Virus record (IMG/VR): IMGVR_UViG_3300048930_000409
Span: 1 to 64,000 of that record
Length of the DNA stretch: 64,000 nt
DNA from: a virus
Direction: 5' to 3' (one strand)
Shown: positions 44,603 through 54,308 of the stretch, one piece after another
How the letters are laid out: every line of letters starts with the position of its first letter
How positions within the stretch are numbered: position 1 is the stretch's first letter
Program-made: the position numbers and the translations under genes
Notes under the pieces: generated by a model
Seen by the model: only the letters and a program-made list of their open reading frames with translations
Databases searched by the model: none
Told to the model about the DNA's origin: nothing

Positions 44603-46593
44603 CACTGGTTCTCCAACGAAGACATGCCCACGAAGCCAGACGCCGTAGCGGCCGACATGTTCATTTCCAACTGGTAAACCCCGTCCACGGTCACCACCGG
44701 GAGATTGTGAACAACCTCGGACACATTGGGTGCCGCGACAGCGCCGCTGCTCGCCGAGGCTGTGCCCAGAATGGTCGTGCCATCCGTGTAGTTCTTCATC
44801 CGGAACTGGCACGTCAAGGCCCCGTTGCTGGATGAGAAGTAGGTGCGGAACCGCAACGCGTTCGGGAAGTCGGCTGCCTTGAGCAAGACCGGCACCGCAT
44901 TCGGCACCGGGCGCCAGCCCGTCGTGTTGACCGGTTCGGAGTTGTTGCCGCCCAGCAGGATACGGACCGGGCCAGCCGTCGTGCCGCCCCCGCCTGTCGA
45001 TCCACCCGTGCCCGGCGTCGCAGGAATCACGCCGCCCGGCGACGACGGCGCCGCCGCGCCCGACGACGACACGGCAGCGGCTTCGTTGTCGGGTGTCATC
45101 TCGCGCCAGAAGTCAATGAACCGCTCCCGGTACGAATTGCCGAGCGCCATTTCGATGACGTACTTCAGCGTGTAGGAATCGTCATCCACGCCCGACACGG
45201 ACAGCACGACGAAGTTGACCGTCGACAAGCCTCGGTTCGGCAGGTTGACCGGCACACGGGCACCTACGACGGCGTACGTCTCGTCATAGGTTTCCATGGT
45301 CAACATGGTCTGTGGCGCTTGCCCGTACCGCGTGATCAGTTCGTCGGCATACGCCTGCGCGACTTCCTTGACCGAGGTCTGGGGGTAATCATCTGACCGG
45401 CTGAAGAACCCGTACGTCGAGACCCCTGTCGGATTGCCTGCGCCGACTACCAGCGGGAACTGTGTGACATACTCCACCAGAAGAAAATCGTTGCTGTCCA
45501 GCAGCGTTTCGGACACGTTCTGAACGATGCGGTTGTTCGCGGGGTCGTACTCGTACGGAGCGCCGGACCCCAACGCGCCCAAGACCTTGGTCGCATCCAC
45601 GGCGCCAGGATTCGTGGTCACGACAACTTGGCCGATGTCCTCGACTGGGTCGACCACGGGGAACGCGAACAGCGGGAAGTATCGCGTGACGCCGTCGCCG
45701 TAGATGTAGTCCGCGAAGTAGCCCTGGCCCGTGCCTCCGAAGAATACCCGCTGGTCGTTGCGGTAGTCGTCGAAGTTGCGTTCAATCTCGATGGTGCCTT
45801 CCAACGGCGTTGCGCTGGTCATGGTCGGCAACGTGACCGTCGAGGGCGGGTACGCGCGGAAGACATTGTCCGGCGTAATGGTCCAGATCCATTCCTCTTT
45901 CTGGACAAGGCGGTCCGTTGGCTCCATCCCTGGGCGCCATGAATAGCTGAGCAGCGATCCAATCGCGGACCCGGCCGGCATCGCGGGGTCCAAGCGCGTG
46001 CCGAACGCGAAGTTCAACGTCTGCTGAATGACCGTCAACGCGTCCTTGGTCGTCACGGACGGCAAGAAATACGTGTTGATCAGGATGCGGTTGATGTAGG
46101 AGTTGTAGTCCTGACACGTGACGGTGAACCGGTGGCCCGAGTCGGCCGAGAACGGTGACTCCCCCAGACGCGTGATGAACCCGCCCCACAGCCACTTGGC
46201 CAGAATGGACGACGACGACACGGCGGCCCCGGCCGGGAACTCCAGCGTCCCCGCCGTGGATGAGCTCCTGGTCATGATTCGGGCGATCAGGGTAATGCCC
46301 GGCCCGCCGCCGTTCGGGATGGACAGGACGCGCCCGACGTCTGTCGTGTTCAAGGGCCCGCCCGCCGTCACGGTGAAGTTGACCGATCCGTTAACGGTCT
46401 GGATTGTCATGGTGCGACGGTCCTTGACCAGCTGCACCGTGTGGCCAATGACCGGCCGATACGACCCGTCCGTCGAGATCAGCGAGCACGTCAACGTGCC
46501 CTGCTCCTGGACCGTGGACTCGTACTCCAACGTCCCCGGCACTAGGTGCAGGTTGCGGTCGGCGTTGTTGATGTACAGCGTCAGGACGTCCAT
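44602..46593 (-). CDS. Baseplate hub / tail tip protein
   Basis: A 663-residue protein directly after the tape measure gene. Strand-rich from the start (LTLYINNADRNLHLVPGTLEYESTV), with a central RFTVTCQDYN and VVSVSGVDDDSYTLKYVIEM. This fits the hub and distal tail proteins that form the siphovirus tail tip. The C-terminal third (about 545-663), after a Ser/Pro/Gly-rich linker, is a separate beta domain that may bind the fibre or receptor. Confidence 0.7.
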   Translation of the reverse strand: MDVLTLYINNADRNLHLVPGTLEYESTVQEQGTLTCSLISTDGSYRPVIGHTVQLVKDRRTMTIQTVNGSVNFTVTAGGPLNTTDVGRVLSIPNGGGPGITLIARIMTRSSSTAGTLEFPAGAAVSSSSILAKWLWGGFITRLGESPFSADSGHRFTVTCQDYNSYINRILINTYFLPSVTTKDALTVIQQTLNFAFGTRLDPAMPAGSAIGSLLSYSWRPGMEPTDRLVQKEEWIWTITPDNVFRAYPPSTVTLPTMTSATPLEGTIEIERNFDDYRNDQRVFFGGTGQGYFADYIYGDGVTRYFPLFAFPVVDPVEDIGQVVVTTNPGAVDATKVLGALGSGAPYEYDPANNRIVQNVSETLLDSNDFLLVEYVTQFPLVVGAGNPTGVSTYGFFSRSDDYPQTSVKEVAQAYADELITRYGQAPQTMLTMETYDETYAVVGARVPVNLPNRGLSTVNFVVLSVSGVDDDSYTLKYVIEMALGNSYRERFIDFWREMTPDNEAAAVSSSGAAAPSSPGGVIPATPGTGGSTGGGGTTAGPVRILLGGNNSEPVNTTGWRPVPNAVPVLLKAADFPNALRFRTYFSSSNGALTCQFRMKNYTDGTTILGTASASSGAVAAPNVSEVVHNLPVVTVDGVYQLEMNMSAATASGFVGMSSLENQ

Positions 46594-46596
46594 GGA

Positions 46597-49500
46597 CTAT
46601 CGCCTCACCACGCCACGGTCGCGGAGGTACCGGGCACCGTGCCGCATGCTGGACCCGCCGATCTTCCGCCCGTCCAACCAGACATCGACGTTCGGCTGCG
46701 TGCTACCGGACCGGTGCATATCGTCGCGCAACGGCCGCACGACCTCGGCCTCACGCTCGCCAATCATCGCCAACGTCGGCTTGTACACGATGCCGCCTGT
46801 TGCTAGATGCGGGACATTGAGCGTGGGGTCCGGGCGTTCCGACGCCGGCAGTTCCGGACCATCGCCTTGCTGCTCGAACTCGTACGGGATCTTGAGCGTC
46901 GGCATGTTGCGGAACTGGTTCGCAATAGTGTCGGGCAGCTCTCCGGTCTTGTTCGTGATCTCGTTGATACCACCCTTGGCTTTGTCGACAAACCCCTTCC
47001 ACGCGGCAGGCACTTCGCCCCCGAGGGCCGTGATCAGCGCGGCCAGTCCCGACATCAGAATGTTGTTCAACGACAGCTGCTCGTCCTTGATGACGCCCGT
47101 GGCAATCCCCTGCGCAATCAACTTGGCGGTCGCCTCGTCGATGGGGATGCCCATCTGATGGTGCGCCTCGTACACGTTCTGGAGATACCCCTGCATCAAT
47201 CGGAGCGTCTCGTTCTCCGTGAATCCGGCGGCGATCAGGGAGTCGTACGTCTGCATCCCCTGGGTCTCCATATCGGCCAACGACTCGGCGTTCAAGGCTC
47301 CGGTGATCGAGGCCGCCATCATCATGGTGTTCAAGGCACTGGCCGAATCCACGAGCTCCCGGTTCTGATTAACCCGGTCACGGAACTCGGCCAACCCGGC
47401 GACGGCCGTCCCCTCCATCGACAGGCCCAGGCCCTGGTACATGCTGATCAGGGAATCGAGCGCTGGTCCCATAGCATCCAGTGCCGCAATCGTCCCCATG
47501 CCGCCCTGTTCGGCGGCGACGAACCCGGCCAGCGCAAGGCGCCCCATTCTGGCGAGTTCGTCTCCGGCGGTGGCGGCGCCCTGGGCCTGCTTGGCCATCA
47601 ACTCGGCCAATGCCTTGTTGGCTTCCTGTGCAGCCTTTCGGTTGGCGTCCGAGTCGTCGTCCTTCAACGCGGTCTGGGCATCCTCGACGGCTTTCCGCGC
47701 CGCCTCCATGTCCGTCTTCAACGTGCCGTACTGCTTGGACAGGCCGCCGAATACGCCGGTGAGGGCCGTGGAGTACTTCGTCGTCTGCTCGGCCAGTACC
47801 TTGTACACGTCAGCCGACCGCACGCCCATGGATTCGTTCAGGGCGATGATCTCGGCAATGACGGGCGGCGCGATGCGGCCAGTCGTCTCGACGGCCGTGA
47901 CGATGTTAGCGAAGTTATCCTTGAGTACCTTGGCGGCATCAGCCGCGTCGAAGATGCCCCGCTCCAACATGACGAAGACATCGCGCAACTTGCCGATCTT
48001 GTCAAGGTTAGCATCCCACCCGCCAACCTCGCCGACGATGTCCGACATGTTGTACAGGCCAGCGGCCACCTGATCGCCGAACTGCTTCTTGCTCTTCTTG
48101 ATTTTGTCGGCCAATCCCTTGCTGATGTCGCCGCCCCACTCCTGGCCGACATCTTCCATGATAGACCGCGTCTCGCGTCCACGCCAGTAGGCGACCATGA
48201 TGCCGACGATAGCGCCCGCGACAGCGCCCCAGACACCGGCCACCATCATGCCCTTGCCCATGGAGGCTGCAATGCCCGCGCCGATGGCCCCGCCGTACAT
48301 CGCCCCGGTCGAGGCACCGCCCAACATGTTCTTCATCAAAGAATCGCCCGACGTCGCCTGGGCCAGTGCCCCGACCCCGGCCAGCATCCCTGACGCCAGG
48401 CCCATCATCCCATCCATCATCATCTGGCCGCCGCCAGCGACTTTTTTCTTCATCATGTCCCAGCCCTTGTCGAACTGGGCAAACCCTTCGGAGAACATGT
48501 CCCCGGCCGTCAAGGCGGCCTGTCCCGCGCCTGCGATGCCTGCGATGAACGACACCCAAGAATCCGCCCCGGCACCGACCGTCTGGGCAATCTGCTGGAA
48601 CTGCTGGGTGAGGGTCGCCAACGGCGCCCGCCACGCGCCCAGGAACTTTCCGCTCATGGCAATTTGCGCGTCGTACATCTTCTTCCACGCTTTTCCGATG
48701 GACTCGGCGCTGAACTTGCCCGAATCCGCCATCTGCGTGAAGTCGGTCTCCGCCCCGTCGGCTGCTTCCTTCATGGCCTCGTTGGTCAGGATACCGGCTT
48801 CCCTCATGCGGAAGACGATGGTGTCTGCCGTGCGGTTGACGACGTCGATGCGGAACTGCGCCTCGGCATTGATGGCCGTGACCGCCTCGGCATACGCCCC
48901 GGCGTTTTCCGCCTTGGTCTGCTTCAGGCCTTCAATCTTGGCCTTGCGTTCGTTCTCGATTCCCTGAATCGTAGCAGCGACACGGGACGATTCGGAGTCC
49001 TGAATCGCCAGATTCGACGCACGGGCCACCTGTGCGAGTGCTTCATACTCGTCGCGGGTATCCTGCTGGAGCTTGTTCATGTACGCGAGGTCCGACGTGT
49101 CCAACGTCATCTGTCCGCTGGCCGGGTCGAACATCGCAAACGCGTTCTTGTTGTTCAAGGCCTCCGACGCGTCGGCAACGCTCTTCAAGTTGCCGATCAT
49201 CTCGATACCCCAGGCCCGGCCCGTGACGCGCAACTTGTCGATCTCGCTGCCCCACGCTTCGAGGACCAGCGGCATCGGCGTGTTCTGCGACACGGCCTCG
49301 TTAACGGCCTCGGACATGTCATACAGGTCCAGCAGGAACGCCGTCATCAGTGATTTGCGCGTCCGCTCGTACGGTTCCCGTGCGGCGCGGTCGTCGGCCT
49401 TGGGCGTCGTTGGCGGACCCGTCTCGGGCGGCTTGCCAGTCGGCTCGCCTGCAGGCGCCCCCGGTACCGGCGTCGACTTGCCCAACTGAATGTCCCGGTT

Positions 49501-51789
49501 CTTCACCCCCCAGCCGAGGTCTGCCATCGTCTGGTTGATTTGCTTGATACGCTCTTCGAGGGCGTTGGCCTTTTCGATTTCTCGGGCAATCGCTGACTCG
49601 CGATCCTCTTTCGTCGCACGGCGCCCACTTACGCCTGCAATGATTTCCGTGCCGTCCCCGATGGCCTTGGCACGGCGACGAAGAGTCTCGGCGGCGAGCG
49701 CGGCCTTCTCCTTCTCGATCCGCATGTCCTGCACGTTGAAGGCCAACTGCTCCTTCGCGGCCTGGATGTTGTTCCACCGCTGCGCCGCCTGCAGCTTCAA
49801 CGAATCCAGGAGCTCGTTGGACCGAGCCGTCTCGTTCTGGAACCCCTCGGCGCTGTACCCCGTCCACTTAGCCAACTCTTCCGTGGCACGGCGCAAGTTG
49901 TTCTTTTCTTCCTTGGTCAAGTTGACCTTCTTGGAGAGGTCGTCGTATACCCGAATGACCTCGGCCAACTTGGTTTCCATCTTCTCCAAGGATGCGGAAT
50001 TTTTCCCCATCTCGGCGACGGCCGCCGTGTTGTCTGTCTTCCACTTGTACAGCGCGATGCCTGTCGTCACGATGGCCGTTGCCAGCATGCCCCACGGCCC
50101 CGCCAGCCTAGGCAGGAAAGATGCCAACGTTCGGCCAACGTTCAGCATGCCAGTCCATGCGGCAGCCATCTTGCCGGTCCCCGTGACCATCACCGGCACC
50201 GTGTTCTGGGCAATCATCTTCCCGGTATCGGCGAACGAGTACATCGCGCCCCGGAGGCCCAGGATGGATGACGATGTCGTGGCCGATGCCACGGTGGTAG
50301 CCATCATCCCTGCAGACGCCGCCTTGGACCAATTGTTCCAGGCCGCGACCCCAGATGCCGCCGCCGATGCCGCGTTGACTACAGTGCCTGCCACGGTGCC
50401 CATGGCCCGTCCGTACACGACCGTAGCCGCGTGCCCGACCGTCAGGTAGTTCGTCGCCAGGTGGACCGCCGTCCCGAACGTCGAGATCGCCCGCAGCGGC
50501 ACCGCGACCCCCGCCCCCAGGGCACTGAGTGCCGACAGCATACCGCCCATGACATAGACGGCCGGACCCAACACGGCCAAGAATGCCGCCATGCCGAGCG
50601 CGGTCGACTTGACCGGACCAGGCAGCTGCGCGAACATCTTGAATACTTCACTCAGTACGCCGACACCAGTCTTCAGTGTCGGGAGCAAGTCATTCTTGAG
50701 AATAGGCAAGAAGTCCTGGAACAACTGAATACCAAGAATCTTTGCCGACTCCGTCACCTGCTTCAGCTGATTGGAGAACGCCTCCATCTGCTTCTTGGCG
50801 ACCCGTTCGGCCGTTCCCGCCACATCGCCCAGGATGCCTTCGAACCGCTGCATCTCCGGTCCCATGCCCAACAGGGCCTGAATCGCGCCCCGGCTCTTGT
50901 CCTGGAATCCGAGCAACGAGATCGCGGCGAACTTTTGCTGGGCGCTCATGCCCTCCGTATAGCGAGCAATGTCGTTGATGACTTCGCCCATGGAGCGCAA
51001 GTTGCCTTCGAGGTTGTAGACCTCGATGCCTTCCTTCTTCCACGTCTCGGCGTTCTTTACGGACGCTTTCTGCATGTCGCGCAGGGCGATGTACATCTGC
51101 TCGCCGGCGCGCTGACCCTTGATGTTCTGCGATGCGAACGCCATCAGGGCACTGACGCCCTGTTCGATGCTCAGCCCGTACTGGTTGATGGCACCACCCG
51201 CACGGGTGGAGATCGCCTTGGCGAAGTCTTCGACCGTGCCGAGCGCGGAGTTGTTGGCGGCGGTCAAGATGTCGGCCATCTTGGCCATACCCTCGACCTT
51301 GCCCGTCGTCCCGAGCGAGGCATCGCCGACCGCCGTCACCGCGCCGGCCAGGTAGTCGCCCGCGTCGGACAACTTCATGACACCGGCCTGTGCGAAGTTG
51401 GCAACGGTCTGCAACGACCCCATCGAGTCTTCAGCCGACAAGCCCGCCGATGCCAAGTCGTAGTACGCCTCGGCGGCCTCGGTCGCGCCGAACTTCGTGG
51501 ACCGCGCGACCGTGAACGCCGTTTCCTCCATCTGCTTGCGGAGGGCGTCGTTCATGTTGCTCATGATCGAGGTGGACTCGGTCATGGCCTTGTCAAAGTC
51601 GGCGCCGAACTTCCCAATCGCCCCGAGGGCGCCGGCCAAGGGTGCGGACACCCCGAAGGTGATCCGCGACCCCAGGCTGGCCAGGCGATTGCCCATCGCG
51701 TCGAACGTCCGCTCGACGCGGCTAACGTCGCCGGCGAGTGACCCGCTCTGGATTCCGACTCGTACGAGGATCTCTCCAACGGTAGGCAT
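46597..51789 (-). CDS. Tail tape measure protein
   Basis: A 1,730-residue protein, the longest in the window. Residues about 60-330 match the TP901-type tape measure core (FDKAMTESTSIMSNMNDALRK, then GATEAAEAYYDLASAGLSAEDS). Long helical regions, hydrophobic segments (about 1120-1240, Gly/Met/Ala-rich) and a Trp/Gly-rich centre follow. It sets tail length: at about 0.15 nm per residue it predicts a tail near 260 nm. Confidence 0.9.
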   Translation of the reverse strand: MPTVGEILVRVGIQSGSLAGDVSRVERTFDAMGNRLASLGSRITFGVSAPLAGALGAIGKFGADFDKAMTESTSIMSNMNDALRKQMEETAFTVARSTKFGATEAAEAYYDLASAGLSAEDSMGSLQTVANFAQAGVMKLSDAGDYLAGAVTAVGDASLGTTGKVEGMAKMADILTAANNSALGTVEDFAKAISTRAGGAINQYGLSIEQGVSALMAFASQNIKGQRAGEQMYIALRDMQKASVKNAETWKKEGIEVYNLEGNLRSMGEVINDIARYTEGMSAQQKFAAISLLGFQDKSRGAIQALLGMGPEMQRFEGILGDVAGTAERVAKKQMEAFSNQLKQVTESAKILGIQLFQDFLPILKNDLLPTLKTGVGVLSEVFKMFAQLPGPVKSTALGMAAFLAVLGPAVYVMGGMLSALSALGAGVAVPLRAISTFGTAVHLATNYLTVGHAATVVYGRAMGTVAGTVVNAASAAASGVAAWNNWSKAASAGMMATTVASATTSSSILGLRGAMYSFADTGKMIAQNTVPVMVTGTGKMAAAWTGMLNVGRTLASFLPRLAGPWGMLATAIVTTGIALYKWKTDNTAAVAEMGKNSASLEKMETKLAEVIRVYDDLSKKVNLTKEEKNNLRRATEELAKWTGYSAEGFQNETARSNELLDSLKLQAAQRWNNIQAAKEQLAFNVQDMRIEKEKAALAAETLRRRAKAIGDGTEIIAGVSGRRATKEDRESAIAREIEKANALEERIKQINQTMADLGWGVKNRDIQLGKSTPVPGAPAGEPTGKPPETGPPTTPKADDRAAREPYERTRKSLMTAFLLDLYDMSEAVNEAVSQNTPMPLVLEAWGSEIDKLRVTGRAWGIEMIGNLKSVADASEALNNKNAFAMFDPASGQMTLDTSDLAYMNKLQQDTRDEYEALAQVARASNLAIQDSESSRVAATIQGIENERKAKIEGLKQTKAENAGAYAEAVTAINAEAQFRIDVVNRTADTIVFRMREAGILTNEAMKEAADGAETDFTQMADSGKFSAESIGKAWKKMYDAQIAMSGKFLGAWRAPLATLTQQFQQIAQTVGAGADSWVSFIAGIAGAGQAALTAGDMFSEGFAQFDKGWDMMKKKVAGGGQMMMDGMMGLASGMLAGVGALAQATSGDSLMKNMLGGASTGAMYGGAIGAGIAASMGKGMMVAGVWGAVAGAIVGIMVAYWRGRETRSIMEDVGQEWGGDISKGLADKIKKSKKQFGDQVAAGLYNMSDIVGEVGGWDANLDKIGKLRDVFVMLERGIFDAADAAKVLKDNFANIVTAVETTGRIAPPVIAEIIALNESMGVRSADVYKVLAEQTTKYSTALTGVFGGLSKQYGTLKTDMEAARKAVEDAQTALKDDDSDANRKAAQEANKALAELMAKQAQGAATAGDELARMGRLALAGFVAAEQGGMGTIAALDAMGPALDSLISMYQGLGLSMEGTAVAGLAEFRDRVNQNRELVDSASALNTMMMAASITGALNAESLADMETQGMQTYDSLIAAGFTENETLRLMQGYLQNVYEAHHQMGIPIDEATAKLIAQGIATGVIKDEQLSLNNILMSGLAALITALGGEVPAAWKGFVDKAKGGINEITNKTGELPDTIANQFRNMPTLKIPYEFEQQGDGPELPASERPDPTLNVPHLATGGIVYKPTLAMIGEREAEVVRPLRDDMHRSGSTQPNVDVWLDGRKIGGSSMRHGARYLRDRGVVRR

Positions 51790-52080
51790 TCGTATCGACC
51801 TCGTCGAATTTCGGTCCCATCATGCGGCCCAAAATCTTTTCGGGCCGCATCGCGCCACTCTTCGGTCGCCCGTTGATCAGGTAGGAGACCGCAATTGCCC
51901 GAACTTCTTCTTCGCGCCGCTGCCGGTAGATATACCCCAACAGCAACCAGTTGAACTCCGTTGGCGTCAGCCGATAGAATTCATCGGGCTTCAACGCCAA
52001 CGGGCCGAACGCGGTCGGTAGGGCGCGGACAATCCACTCGGTCCAAGAAAGGTTCTCTTCGGCCCGAGGTGTGAGCGCTT
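51722..52080 (-). CDS. Tail assembly chaperone, frameshifted part
   Basis: The -1 frame behind the first chaperone. It is open from 51722 back through and beyond the 52081 stop. From the TTG at 52000 it gives 92 residues (LKPDEFYRLTPTEFNWLLLGYIY, RQRREEEVRAIA). The codons between 52001 and 52080 also look coding (LSWTEWIVRALPTAFGP). There is no SD before the TTG. In lambda and many siphoviruses this second chaperone (gpT type) is made only by a programmed -1 frameshift. I found no classical slippery heptamer. Confidence 0.7.
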
Positions 52081-52536
52081 CTACTGACCCTGGGACGGGA
52101 CGTCGGACGGGCTCAGGACGTGGCCCTCGATGTCGTCGTGGCTCACGGGCGCCGGACCGACCGCCTTCGGACCGGCTGCCGCCAGGGCCTTCTTCCTGAA
52201 ATCCTCGGCACGTCCGAACGCGCCGTGCTCCTGGGCCACCTCATACGCGAAGGCCAGCAGCTTCTCGATGCCGTTGTCGGGACGCGCCTCGTCGGAGACG
52301 TACTCCTGGATCAGGTCACCGACCTGCCGCACGGTGATACGCCGGTCTTCGTGCTGAAACCCGGCCCACAGCAGCCCGCGCACCACGGCGAAGATCGCCT
52401 TCTGCTGCATCAGCTGGCCGAAGCCCATGCCGGTTTCCTGCTCGAAGTCGCTGAGTGCGTTCATGTCGAACTTCAGCGTACGGACGTGGCCCTCGTAGGG
52501 CTCGAAAAAAGTGAAATTCCTTGCCTGAATGGCCAT
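52081..52536 (-). CDS. Tail assembly chaperone
   Basis: A 151-residue protein immediately upstream of the tape measure gene, where the gpG-type chaperone lies in siphoviruses. FDMNALSDFEQETGMGFGQLMQQ and VRGLLWAGFQHED fit tail-assembly chaperones of this type. The C-terminal 45 residues are Ala/Pro-rich and probably disordered. The SD AAGGA lies in the loop of a GAGC/GCTC stem. Confidence 0.75.
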   Translation of the reverse strand: MAIQARNFTFFEPYEGHVRTLKFDMNALSDFEQETGMGFGQLMQQKAIFAVVRGLLWAGFQHEDRRITVRQVGDLIQEYVSDEARPDNGIEKLLAFAYEVAQEHGAFGRAEDFRKKALAAAGPKAVGPAPVSHDDIEGHVLSPSDVPSQGQ

Positions 52537-52620
52537 GGTGAGCTCCTTGCTCTTCTGGGGGTGTTTCGGGACCGCCCCCGCCCGGAGACGGCCCCGCCCT
52601 GATTGCCCGACGGCCGCTGG

Positions 52621-53049
52621 TTAGGCGACAGCCCGCGTCAGCACGTTCGAGGCGCCGCCGCCCGCACGGAACGTGCAGGACGTCATGCCCAGGGTGCCGA
52701 CCTCGCCCGCGATGGGCGAGTAGTTCTCCAGCACGGCGTTGCCCGAGTACATCGGGTTGGTCGCGCTGGTGGCCGAGCCCTTGACGGCCTTGGCCGTCAC
52801 CGGGAACGACGCGGCGCCGATCAGCGGGAACAGCGTGGCGTCGACCGACCCCGCCGCGAAGTCCTGCGTGAACTCGACCTCGAGGCTCCAGTTCTTGAGC
52901 CCCGGCTTGGACGACCGCGTCCCCGACGTGCCCATGACGGTGTCGTCGAGCATCTCGGCTTCGTAGTTGAGGGTGAGCGACTTGACGTGGTCGCTGAGGT
53001 CGATCGAGTTGACCGTCAGCAATGCGTCGGTATAGACGAGTGTGGGCAT
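52621..53049 (-). CDS. Major tail tube protein, copy 2
   Basis: A 142-residue beta-rich protein sharing SLTLNYEAEMLDDTVMGTSGTRSS and SKPGLK with the 53062 protein. It has the expected plan of a tail tube subunit (VYTDALLTVNSIDLSDHVKS; WSLEVEFTQDF). Likely the tube or its minor variant. GGGAGATCATC precedes the ATG. Confidence 0.75.
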   Translation of the reverse strand: MPTLVYTDALLTVNSIDLSDHVKSLTLNYEAEMLDDTVMGTSGTRSSKPGLKNWSLEVEFTQDFAAGSVDATLFPLIGAASFPVTAKAVKGSATSATNPMYSGNAVLENYSPIAGEVGTLGMTSCTFRAGGGASNVLTRAVA

Positions 53050-53061
53050 GATGATCTCCCG

Positions 53062-53787
53062 TTACTGGATCCCGAGGACCAGGAACGCATTGAAGACGGG
53101 CGAGGTACCGGAAATGGTCCAATCGACCCGCCAGTACTGGTCGGTCACCGGACCGGCCAATTCCAGCCACTGGGCGCCGATGGCGGTCGCCGGAGCGAAC
53201 GTCAGGCGCGTCGTCGGCGACCCGAACCCGACGACGGTGGCACTCTTGACGGTCACGGTCATCGAGGGCGTCGTGCCCCCGGCTTGCGTGACATGCAGTG
53301 CTGCGTAGACCCGCTGCGTGGACAGCGCGGCGCCCAACTGCTGCACCGTGCCGGTCCCCGTGGCGGTCTTGGTCCCCGGTGCCAGCATGACAATCCCGCG
53401 CACCAGCGGCGTGTTGGAGCTCATGCCCGAGAACTCCGACGCCATCAGGGCGCCGACTTCACCGGAGAGCGGGTTGTACGTGCCGTTGACGGCTCGCACG
53501 GAGTAGCCTCGGTCGCCGATGATGTTCCCATCCGGTGAGAACGACATGACCTCACGCGCGGCGCCGATGCGGTTGTAGACGACGGCGTCCACGTCCGTGT
53601 CCCAGAAGATCGAGCCATTGAACTCGAACCCCTTGAGACCGGGCTTGGACGACCGGGTACCAGACGTTCCGAAGACCGTGTCATCCAGCATCTCGGCGCT
53701 GTACGACATGTCGATGGAGTTGTGGTACCCAGACAGGTTGTACCCGCCGAGGAACACCTTGCAGTCCAGGAGCGTCTGGGTCGCCAT
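53062..53787 (-). CDS. Major tail tube protein, copy 1
   Basis: A 241-residue tail tube paralogue: SYSAEMLDDTVFGTSGTRSS then KPGLKGFEFNGSIFW in the N-terminal half. The C-terminal 100 residues (RVYAALHVTQAGGTTPSMTVTVKSA) are an added Ig-like or carbohydrate-binding beta domain not present in copy 2. The two may form a mixed or two-layer tube, one carrying surface domains. Confidence 0.75.
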   Translation of the reverse strand: MATQTLLDCKVFLGGYNLSGYHNSIDMSYSAEMLDDTVFGTSGTRSSKPGLKGFEFNGSIFWDTDVDAVVYNRIGAAREVMSFSPDGNIIGDRGYSVRAVNGTYNPLSGEVGALMASEFSGMSSNTPLVRGIVMLAPGTKTATGTGTVQQLGAALSTQRVYAALHVTQAGGTTPSMTVTVKSATVVGFGSPTTRLTFAPATAIGAQWLELAGPVTDQYWRVDWTISGTSPVFNAFLVLGIQ

Positions 53788-53790
53788 GGG

Positions 53791-54045
53791 TTACTTGCCC
53801 TTCTTGTCCGAGACCTCGGCGATGACGCCATCCACGGCGGCCGAGGCGGCCGGGCTGACTTCATCCTGCGGAGTCCGCGTGACCTTCAGGAACCCGTACT
53901 GGCGGACGAGCCAGTCCTCGCGCTCCGGGTCGAGGGCGAGAGGCACCGACACTTCGCCAGCGGCGATGATGTGGGCCTCGCCCGTGTCGACATCGCGGAC
54001 ATGGATGTCCTGCGTGCCGATGTTCTTGTAAACCTTCTTGCTCAT
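53791..54045 (-). CDS. Small tail-region protein
   Basis: An 84-residue protein: beta-rich N-terminus (KVYKNIGTQDIHVRDVDTG), LALDPEREDWLVRQYGFLKV, and an Ala/Lys-rich tail (DKKGK). Position between tail completion and tail tube genes. Similar short proteins with a KNxGxxxI start are common there in phages; function unknown. Confidence 0.65.
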   Translation of the reverse strand: MSKKVYKNIGTQDIHVRDVDTGEAHIIAAGEVSVPLALDPEREDWLVRQYGFLKVTRTPQDEVSPAASAAVDGVIAEVSDKKGK

Positions 54046-54308
54046 CCGATCGTCTCCCCGCATTTCTTGCAGTAGAACCGGTTCACGTGGCCCATGGACG
54101 GGCTGCTCACACGGGCATCTTCCGGATGCGTACATCCCTGGACGCCCTCTTCGGACCCTTCCGGGTCCGCTTCTGGATCGGGTTCGAGTTCGACGTCCTC
54201 CTTGAGAAATTCGAGAAAGTGGCCAATCGCCAAATCGACGGCGGCACACTGCGCTCGAATGGCTTGGAGCAGCAGCACCAGCATGCGAAGACGGGCGTTG
54301 CCGTTCAT
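54042..54308 (-). CDS. Hypothetical late protein with zinc motif
   Basis: An 88-residue protein: helical N-terminal half (RLRMLVLLLQAIRAQCAAVDLAIGHF), acidic centre (DPEADPEGSEEG), and a C-terminal CTHPEDARV...FYCKKCGE, a likely CH..CxxC zinc site. Overlaps both neighbours by 4 nt. Function unknown. Confidence 0.6.
   Translation of the reverse strand: MNGNARLRMLVLLLQAIRAQCAAVDLAIGHFLEFLKEDVELEPDPEADPEGSEEGVQGCTHPEDARVSSPSMGHVNRFYCKKCGETIG

Noticed and set aside
46807-48393. 528-residue rightward ORF
   Set aside because: Antisense shadow of the tape measure gene with Arg/His/Gly-rich composition.
50431-51741. 436-residue rightward ORF
   Set aside because: Antisense shadow of the tape measure gene, typical of GC-rich DNA.
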